From assembly GCA_027459565.1 (NCBI GenBank), contig DAIDIA010000062.1:1-10598 (forward strand): 10,598 nucleotides of DNA, read 5' to 3'. How positions within the stretch are numbered: position 1 is the stretch's first letter; each line of letters starts with the position of its first letter. Source of the DNA: Acidimicrobiaceae bacterium (GTDB lineage: Bacteria > Actinomycetota > Acidimicrobiia > Acidimicrobiales > Bog-793). Below the pieces are notes generated by a model that saw only the letters and a list, made by a program, of their open reading frames with translations, ran no database searches and was not told where the DNA came from. Of this stretch, positions 5,694 through 10,598 are shown in pieces. The position numbers were made by a program, and so were the translations under genes.

Positions 5694-6656
5694 ATGTCCA
5701 TGTTCCCTCTCATCGAGCCTTACGATTCTGGCCTCCTCGATGTAGGCGACGGTCACGCCGTGTACTGGGAGGTTGCCGGTACTCCTGACGGCCTCCCGGC
5801 AATCTGGTTGCATGGCGGTCCCGGCGCGCCGGCCTCACCGGACAGCCGACGAAACTTCGATCCCACGCGCTATCGGATAGTCATCTTCGATCAGCGAGGC
5901 TGCGGCCGCAGCAGGCCCTTGGCCAGTGATGCTGGCGCCGACCTGAACACGAACACGACTGCTCATCTCGTTGCGGACATCGAGAGGCTGCGTTTGCACC
6001 TTGACATCGACCGATGGGTCGTGGTCGGGGGGTCGTGGGGGGTGACGCTCGCCCTCGTCTACGCGCAGCGACACCCGGACCGCGTGCTCGGTATGGTCAT
6101 GGCGGCCGTAACTTCCGGGCGGCGGAGGGAGACGCAGTGGATTACCCGAGACATGGGACGTGTGTTCCCCCGTCAGTGGGACCATTTCGTGGAGCTATTG
6201 CCCGAATCCGACCGCGACGGTGATCTAGCTGCGGCCTACGCTCGACTCCTTGCCAGCTCGGATGAGACTCTGCGTGAGGAGGCCGCGCGGCGCTGGTGCG
6301 AGTGGGAGGACACCCACATGTCTTTCGCCCCCGGATACCAGCCGCACCTCAGCGTACGGGAACTGTCCTGGCAGATGACCTTCGCCCGACTGGTGACGCA
6401 CTATTGGAGTCACGGCTGCTTCCTGGCCGATAACGAGGTTCTCGCCAACATGGCGAAGATCGCGCATATCCCCTCCTTGTTGATTCACGGTCTTTACGAC
6501 ATTTCAGGCCCGCTGGACACTGCTTGGATGCTGCACAAGGCATGGCCAGCGAGCCGCCTAATCGTCGTCGATGACGCCGGTCACTTCGGCGGAAGCATGG
6601 GCGAAAAGTTCGCCGCCGCTATCGACGAAATGGTCAACCAGCTGAGTTCTGCGTAG
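5694..6656 (+). CDS. pip: Proline iminopeptidase (alpha/beta hydrolase, peptidase S33)
   Basis: A 320-residue cytosolic enzyme, close to the usual 310-320, that removes N-terminal proline from peptides. The oxyanion motif HGGPG is at 40-44, DQRGCGRS at 66-73, and the nucleophile elbow GGSWG places Ser at S114. The other triad members are D269 (HGLYD) and H297 (DDAGH). The cap domain lies at about 140-235 and includes WCEWED, where E205 corresponds to a family Glu that holds the substrate amino group. There are two candidate starts, ATG at 5694 and 5700; GGAAG at 5685-5689 is 4 nt from the first and 10 nt from the second, so the second may be used. An in-frame stop lies shortly upstream. It stands alone between a 433-bp and a 247-bp gap, with no operon partner, so it may be a later insertion between crcB and the sigma gene. 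Other S33 hydrolases are possible, but the motif set is typical Pip. Confidence 0.93.
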   Translation: MSMFPLIEPYDSGLLDVGDGHAVYWEVAGTPDGLPAIWLHGGPGAPASPDSRRNFDPTRYRIVIFDQRGCGRSRPLASDAGADLNTNTTAHLVADIERLRLHLDIDRWVVVGGSWGVTLALVYAQRHPDRVLGMVMAAVTSGRRRETQWITRDMGRVFPRQWDHFVELLPESDRDGDLAAAYARLLASSDETLREEAARRWCEWEDTHMSFAPGYQPHLSVRELSWQMTFARLVTHYWSHGCFLADNEVLANMAKIAHIPSLLIHGLYDISGPLDTAWMLHKAWPASRLIVVDDAGHFGGSMGEKFAAAIDEMVNQLSSA

Positions 6657-6903
6657 CACCATCACCGAGACTCGGCTCAATGGGCGGCAGTCGCTAATCG
6701 CGAGGTATGTCGGTTACCCGATAGGAACATGGGTCCGCGATTTCCTCGAAAACCTCCCAACCATTGCCGACGTCGTTCTCGAGCGAACCAATTGGAGACT
6801 CGTTTAGGAGATCGTACGAACTTAGCGGCGTTACGGGTTGGCATTTCGATGTCACTAAATGGACAAAGCCATGTCTGTCCCGTGGATTTGGGAAAGCCTC
6901 TTA

Positions 6904-7842
6904 TCAGACGCTGAGAAGATCGCGAGCACCCGTATCACTCGACGGGTGTCGGAGCTTTGACATCGCGCGCGCCTCGATCTGGCGGATTCGCTCTCGGGTG
7001 AGATTGAAATATTCGCCAACATCTTCAAGCGTTCTCGGCTCGCCGCGATCGAGACCGAAACGCAGGCGCAGGATCTCGCGCTCGCGCTCGTCAAGGGGCG
7101 CGAGGAGGCGATTGATCTCGTGGGGAAGCATTGCCGTCGCAGCCATCTCGAAGGGTGACTCGGCGGAGCGGTCCTCGACCACGTCTCCAAGCTCTGCGTC
7201 GCCGTCCTCTCGGAGCGGCTCTGAGAGCGAGAGCGGTTCGGCACGAAAGCGCAGCGCCTCAATCAGTTTGTCCTCGGGAAGCTCAACCTCAGCGCCGAGT
7301 TCGGCAAGCGTCGCCGGACGACCGAGCTTGAGTTCGAGGCGAGCCTGTGCCTTCTGCACGCGAGCGAGAGTGTCGCCAGCATGTACAGGAAGGCGGATTG
7401 TCCGGCCCGTATTCGCAATGCCGCGGGTGATCGCCTGGCGGATCCACCACGTTGCATATGTCGAGAACTTGAATCCCTTTCGCCAGTCGAACTTCTCGAC
7501 TGCGTGCATCAAACCGAGGTTGCCCTCTTGGATCAGGTCGAGCAACGGCAGACCAGAGGCCTGATATTTCTTGGCGATAGAGACCACGAGCCGGAGGTTC
7601 GACTGAACGAACTCTCGCTGGGCATCGTCACCGAGGCGGCACAGTCGACGGAGCTCTCGACGACGCGTCGGAGTGATGCCCTTCGGTGGTTTCGCGAGCT
7701 CTGCCTCGGCCTGTACGCGATTCTCGATCGCCTGCGCGAGACGAACTTCGTCATCTTTGGTCAGGAGTGGATACTGACCAATGTCGGTCAGATAGAGACG
7801 GACGAGATCTTCCTCGTCGCGTTCAACTCGATCTTTTGCCAA
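6904..7842 (-). CDS. RNA polymerase sigma factor, sigma-70 family group 2 (RpoD/SigB-like)
   Basis: A 312-residue sigma factor that directs RNA polymerase to promoters. Region 1.2 covers about 11-40 (EDLVRLYLTDIGQYPLLT), region 2 about 75-145 with LLDLIQEGNLGL (100-111) and the -10 recognition helix FSTYATWWIRQAITRG (126-141), region 3 about 150-230, and region 4 about 240-300 with LRLRFGLDRG and the -35 helix-turn-helix TLEDVGEYFNLTRERIRQIE (271-290). It has no long acidic region 1.1, so it resembles M. tuberculosis SigB (323 residues) more than the principal SigA. The start is a TTG at 7842-7840, supported by GGAGG (7856-7852) 9 nt upstream and by alignment of the N-terminus; no better start exists. 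It shares strand with the nadE operon, 198 bp upstream, but a hairpin in the gap suggests separate transcription. The stop converges on pip. Confidence 0.94.
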   Translation of the reverse strand: MAKDRVERDEEDLVRLYLTDIGQYPLLTKDDEVRLAQAIENRVQAEAELAKPPKGITPTRRRELRRLCRLGDDAQREFVQSNLRLVVSIAKKYQASGLPLLDLIQEGNLGLMHAVEKFDWRKGFKFSTYATWWIRQAITRGIANTGRTIRLPVHAGDTLARVQKAQARLELKLGRPATLAELGAEVELPEDKLIEALRFRAEPLSLSEPLREDGDAELGDVVEDRSAESPFEMAATAMLPHEINRLLAPLDEREREILRLRFGLDRGEPRTLEDVGEYFNLTRERIRQIEARAMSKLRHPSSDTGARDLLSV

Positions 7843-7851
7843 CGCCTTTAA

Positions 7852-7856
7852 CCTCC
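7852..7856 (-). promoter_or_regulatory. Strong Shine-Dalgarno fixing the TTG start of the sigma gene
   Basis: GGAGG on the minus strand, 9 nt from the TTG start codon at 7842. It is the clearest ribosome binding site in the window and decides an otherwise doubtful non-ATG start. Confidence 0.75.
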
Positions 7857-7942
7857 GTGTCTAGCAACGTACCCGCGCACTCAAACGACGAGGTGACGTG
7901 CGCCTCAACAACAGTTCGGATGCGTTCATACGAAGATTGCAA

Positions 7943-7963
7943 GCGACGGCAAGCGCCGTTCGC
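7943..7963 (-). terminator. GC-rich hairpin between the nadE operon and the sigma gene
   Basis: GCGACGGC (7943-7950) pairs with GCCGTTCGC (7955-7963) around a 4-nt loop with one bulged T. It lies about 80 nt past the stop of the 181-residue gene on the minus strand, followed in that direction by a mildly T-rich stretch (CTTGCAATCTTCG). A terminator for the nadE operon is the simplest reading; a leader element of the sigma gene is the alternative. Confidence 0.4.
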
Positions 7964-8040
7964 CGTTCCCTTCGCCCTTAGTGTATCGGTGGCCAGGGGG
8001 TACCCTTACAGACCTCGGGAGTGCCCGCGCACCATGGCAC

Positions 8041-8586
8041 TCAGAAACTCGGAGTGCCAAACGGACCGCCGACGCCCTCGAGGCCGACCCGAGCCGTCGC
8101 CGCAACAGATGCGAATTGGGAGGACTCAAATGCCCCGGAGAGGCTCGCGACCGAGGACCCAAGATCAAAGATCATCCGAGAGAGCATGAGTCCGATCGGT
8201 CCATCGCTCGCCGGATTGCAGAGGACACGGCGCTCGCGATACGCGGCGAGCATCGCCGGATACCACGCGAGCGCCAGCACTGCGGCGAGCTCCTCGGCCG
8301 AGAGCTCCTCCAGGGAATCGAGGAGGGCGTCGTGTTCCTCGCCCGGCGACTTGGTGGATTCGGACACGTGATCGAGACCGTCCGAGACCAGCAAACGGCG
8401 CTCGATGAGTTCGGCCCGGTATGCATGCGCGTGGCTCACGGCCGAAAGTTGCACAGCCATCGCCGGCGACTTTGATCGCAGCACCGCCCGACCGGTGATC
8501 GCGAAGAACGTGAGTTCAACGTATCGGTAGCGTCCGAGGAGCCCCGCCATCTCCTGGATCGTCTGGGGACGGTTGCCTGTGGTCAT
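8041..8586 (-). CDS. Hypothetical helical protein coupled to nadE, possibly ferritin-like fold
   Basis: A 181-residue protein I do not recognise. It is rich in predicted helices: LLGRYRYVELTFFAITGRAV (16-35), AVQLSAVSHAHAYRAELIER (44-63), SAEELAAVLALAWYPAMLAA (96-115) and a fourth at about 129-150, followed by a low-complexity Ser/Ala/Gly tail. The arrangement, with YVEL in helix 1 and HAH..AEL in helix 2, recalls ferritin-like or MiaE-like four-helix proteins of actinobacteria, but the paired ExxH iron ligands are not clear, so iron binding should not be assumed. There is no signal peptide or membrane segment. The ATG at 8586 overlaps the nadE stop (ATGA at 8586-8583), which fixes the start and implies translational coupling with NAD+ synthetase. 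A role linked to NAD is context only. Confidence 0.8.
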   Translation of the reverse strand: MTTGNRPQTIQEMAGLLGRYRYVELTFFAITGRAVLRSKSPAMAVQLSAVSHAHAYRAELIERRLLVSDGLDHVSESTKSPGEEHDALLDSLEELSAEELAAVLALAWYPAMLAAYRERRVLCNPASDGPIGLMLSRMIFDLGSSVASLSGAFESSQFASVAATARVGLEGVGGPFGTPSF

Positions 8587-10301
8587 GATTTTGCACCGTC
8601 GAACCGTCGCGAGGCGCGGAAGCGGTTCACGATCGGCATTCTACGGTCCTTGCCAAACGCGCGATGGGTGACGCGCGGCCCCGGAGGTGCCTGGCGACGC
8701 TTGTATTCGGCTGCGTCGACAAGATCGAAGATCCGACGGACGATCGTCGGATCGAATCCCTCACGTTCAAGGTCACCGATCGTCTTTGCATATTCGATGT
8801 AGCCCTCGAGGATCGGATCGAGCACGGTATAGGGAGGAAGTGAGTCTTCATCGCGCTGATCCGGTCGCAGCTCGGCCGATGGGGGCTTGTCAAGGATGGA
8901 CTGCGGGATGATGTCGCGTCCGGCTCTCTTGTTGCGAAACTCGCACAGTTCGTACACGAGGAGCTTCGGCACGTCCTTGATGACCGCGAATCCCCCCGCC
9001 ATGTCACCATAGAGGGTCGCATATCCCACCGCGGTCTCGCTCTTGTTCCCTGTTGTGAGGATGAGCCAGCCGAGCTTGTTCGACAGTCCCATCATCAACG
9101 TGCCACGCACGCGTGCCTGGATGTTCTCCTCCGCGAGATTGCTCGAATGCCCGGAGAAGCTCGGAGCGAGAAGCTCAAGGAATGCATAGTGCGCGAGCTC
9201 GATCGGTATTGTCCGCAGTTCAATCTTGAACTCTTCGGCGAGTCGGGCTGCGTCGGTGAGCGACCCCTCGGATGAGTACCGCGAGGGCATCGAGACTCCA
9301 TGCACGCGGTCTGCGCCGACCGCATCGACAGCGATTGCGGCGACAAGCGCCGAATCGACACCACCTGACAGCGCGATGCCGACATCGGCAAAACCGTTTT
9401 TTTCGACGTAATCACGCGTCGCGAGCACAAGAGCCTCGTAAACCTCTTCGGAGCGTTCAAGGGGCGAGCAGATTGACGGAGGACGGATTGTCTCGGTCTC
9501 GGCGCGACGCGCTCTCGTGACGACGCTGTCCGCACGCGTGTTGATCTCGTCACCTCGCGACTTGGACGCGATCTCGATGTCGGCGATCTCGACACGTTCC
9601 ACAAACTGCGGCATGCGCAGTGTGGTCGCGCCGCGCTCATCGATGACCATCGAGCCGCCGTCAAACACGAGCTCGTCCTGGCCCCCCACAAGGTTCACAT
9701 AGACAATCGAGCAGTCGCCCTCCGTGGCGCGCGCCGAGAGCATCTCCTGACGCTCGATGAGCACGTTCTGACGGTACGGCGAGGCGTTCAGGGAGACGAT
9801 GAGTTCGGCGCCCGCTCTTGCCTGACGGACGACGGGACCGTCGCTCGACCAGGCGTCCTCGCAGATCGTCACGCCGACTCGCAAACCGCCGATGACAAAC
9901 AGCGGGGTATCGCCACTGCCGGTCGCAAACCAACGTCGCTCATCGAACACCCCATAGTTCGGGAGCAGTTCCTTGTGCCAGACTCCGTGCATCTCGCCCC
10001 TCGATGCGACGGCCGCGGCGTTGAAGAGTCCGTCCACCGATTCAACGAAACCAAGTACGGCCACGCACTCTTTCGTCGCCCTGACGACCTCATCGAGGGC
10101 GCGCTCAGCGCTCTCGATGAACGCCGGCTCGACGAGTAGGTCCTCCGGAGGGTAACCAGGAATCACAAGTTCCGGGAAGACCGCGAGATCCGCTCCGCTC
10201 TCCTCCGCTCGATTGAGGGCGTCAAGAATTCGACCGACATTGCCCGCGAAATCACCGACAGTGACATTCAGCTGACAGAGCGCGACGCGCAAGACTGGCA
10301 T
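8583..10301 (-). CDS. nadE: Glutamine-dependent NAD+ synthetase
   Basis: A 572-residue two-domain cytosolic enzyme that converts deamido-NAD+, ATP and glutamine to NAD+, the last step of NAD synthesis. The N-terminal nitrilase-type glutaminase domain (about 1-260) shows the Glu-Lys-Cys triad: E44 in FPELVIPGYPPEDLL, K110 in HKELLPNYGVFDE and C147 in TICEDAW. The C-terminal synthetase domain (about 280-572) has the ATP pyrophosphatase P-loop SGGVDS at 312-317, TTGNKSE at 416-422 and YGDMAGGFAVIKDVPK at 431-446. The length fits the shorter bacterial glutamine-dependent class, not the roughly 680-residue mycobacterial form. The ATG at 10301 has no Shine-Dalgarno; a TACGAT hexamer 6 nt upstream suggests a leaderless transcript. 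It is first in a minus-strand operon with the 181-residue gene. Start and function are both firm. Confidence 0.97.
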   Translation of the reverse strand: MPVLRVALCQLNVTVGDFAGNVGRILDALNRAEESGADLAVFPELVIPGYPPEDLLVEPAFIESAERALDEVVRATKECVAVLGFVESVDGLFNAAAVASRGEMHGVWHKELLPNYGVFDERRWFATGSGDTPLFVIGGLRVGVTICEDAWSSDGPVVRQARAGAELIVSLNASPYRQNVLIERQEMLSARATEGDCSIVYVNLVGGQDELVFDGGSMVIDERGATTLRMPQFVERVEIADIEIASKSRGDEINTRADSVVTRARRAETETIRPPSICSPLERSEEVYEALVLATRDYVEKNGFADVGIALSGGVDSALVAAIAVDAVGADRVHGVSMPSRYSSEGSLTDAARLAEEFKIELRTIPIELAHYAFLELLAPSFSGHSSNLAEENIQARVRGTLMMGLSNKLGWLILTTGNKSETAVGYATLYGDMAGGFAVIKDVPKLLVYELCEFRNKRAGRDIIPQSILDKPPSAELRPDQRDEDSLPPYTVLDPILEGYIEYAKTIGDLEREGFDPTIVRRIFDLVDAAEYKRRQAPPGPRVTHRAFGKDRRMPIVNRFRASRRFDGAKS

Positions 10302-10313
10302 GTGAGCATCGTA
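10302..10313 (-). promoter_or_regulatory. Candidate leaderless -10 element (TACGAT) before nadE
   Basis: On the minus strand TACGAT (10313-10308) is followed by GCTCAC and then the nadE ATG, so the transcript would begin at the start codon. It is the same hexamer and spacing as before the microprotein frame at 4226. A -35 hexamer is not evident in the very GC-rich sequence upstream. Confidence 0.45.
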
Positions 10314-10555
10314 CCGGCGCCCCGCGCGCGGTTGGGCGAGCGGACCGGTAAATCACCAAGGGCATCGCCACTGCGCGAGAATGTGCAATCCCGAACCCGC
10401 CGACAACCCCAAACCACGACGGCATTCCCCCGAATGCGAGGAGTAGGCATGCGAGACAGCCTGTTGAACACGCGTCTCCTCGGATCGACTGCGCGCCCTC
10501 CGCATCAACCGCGCCGATGACGCTCCAGAGGCTGACCGCCCCGGGGAGCCACTGA
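10314..10555. other. Intergenic region upstream of nadE, no gene recognised
   Basis: About 240 bp of GC-rich sequence. Short open frames exist on both strands, but they are rich in Arg, Ser and Pro with no recognisable motif. It separates nadE from a possible divergent gene starting at 10556 and presumably carries promoters for both. Confidence 0.4.
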
Positions 10556-10598
10556 ATGGAGCCGCTGCTCTGCTACCCAAGACCACCGGTTCCCGAGC
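10556..10598 (+). CDS. Possible start of an unidentified plus-strand gene (cut by window edge)
   Basis: An ATG at 10556 opens a frame reading MEPLLCYPRPPVPE to the end of the window. GGAG at 10545-10548 lies 7 nt upstream, a good ribosome binding site spacing, and third positions are mostly G or C. Only 14 codons are visible, so the product cannot be named. It would be divergent from nadE. A chance frame in GC-rich DNA remains possible. Confidence 0.35.
   Translation, partial: MEPLLCYPRPPVPE

Noticed and set aside
6764..7564. 266-codon plus-strand frame opposite the sigma gene
   Set aside because: It is almost entirely Ser/Arg/Ala with runs of Ser, a typical complement artefact of the sigma coding sequence, whose conserved regions are unmistakable.
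10490..10598. Possible tRNA near the right edge (ggttcccgagc)
   Set aside because: The end looks vaguely like a T-arm, but no acceptor, D-arm or anticodon stem pairing can be drawn, and the T-loop lacks GTTCGA.
1..10598. CRISPR arrays, insertion sequences, prophage or toxin-antitoxin modules
   Set aside because: No regularly spaced repeats, transposase, integrase or toxin-antitoxin-like gene pairs were found by reading both strands.

Overview
The window looks like part of a moderately GC-rich actinobacterial chromosome. An Acidimicrobiia-type organism is my best guess, but it is an inference from gene order and sequence style. The evidence is a KUP/KimA-like permease gene divergent from two tandem TrkA-type genes, as at the mycobacterial ceoB/ceoC locus (Rv2690c-Rv2692), an actinobacterial OB-fold domain of the kind encoded next to that locus, a tandem crcB pair, and start contexts suggesting leaderless transcripts.

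Layout. Positions 1-159 (minus) hold the first 53 codons of topA. Positions 261-2645 (minus) encode a 12-TM APC-superfamily permease of the KimA type, with a cytosolic UspA-like domain and an extra C-terminal OB-fold. A 159-bp divergent intergenic region separates it from two 220-residue TrkA-like (RCK) proteins (2805-4126, plus, ATGA overlap). Between these and the next operon lies a possible 25-codon membrane microprotein gene on the minus strand (4149-4226). Two overlapping crcB genes (4347-5260, plus) encode the halves of a probable dual-topology fluoride channel. A gene-free stretch of 433 bp follows, with dyads but no recognised gene, then a stand-alone proline iminopeptidase (5694-6656, plus). 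From 6904 to 10301 everything is on the minus strand: glutamine-dependent NAD+ synthetase, a coupled unknown helical protein, and a group-2 sigma-70 factor. A plus-strand gene may begin at 10556 and run off the window.

Function. The first half reads as an ion-homeostasis block: potassium import (permease), two nucleotide-sensing regulatory subunits that probably gate it or another K+ system, and fluoride export. The second half is housekeeping (NAD+ synthesis, transcription) with an iminopeptidase between. The most notable observations are the in-frame fusion of the K+ permease to the OB-fold domain, the loss of the canonical Phe-box residues in both CrcB proteins, and a TACGAT-N6-ATG arrangement shared by nadE and the microprotein frame.
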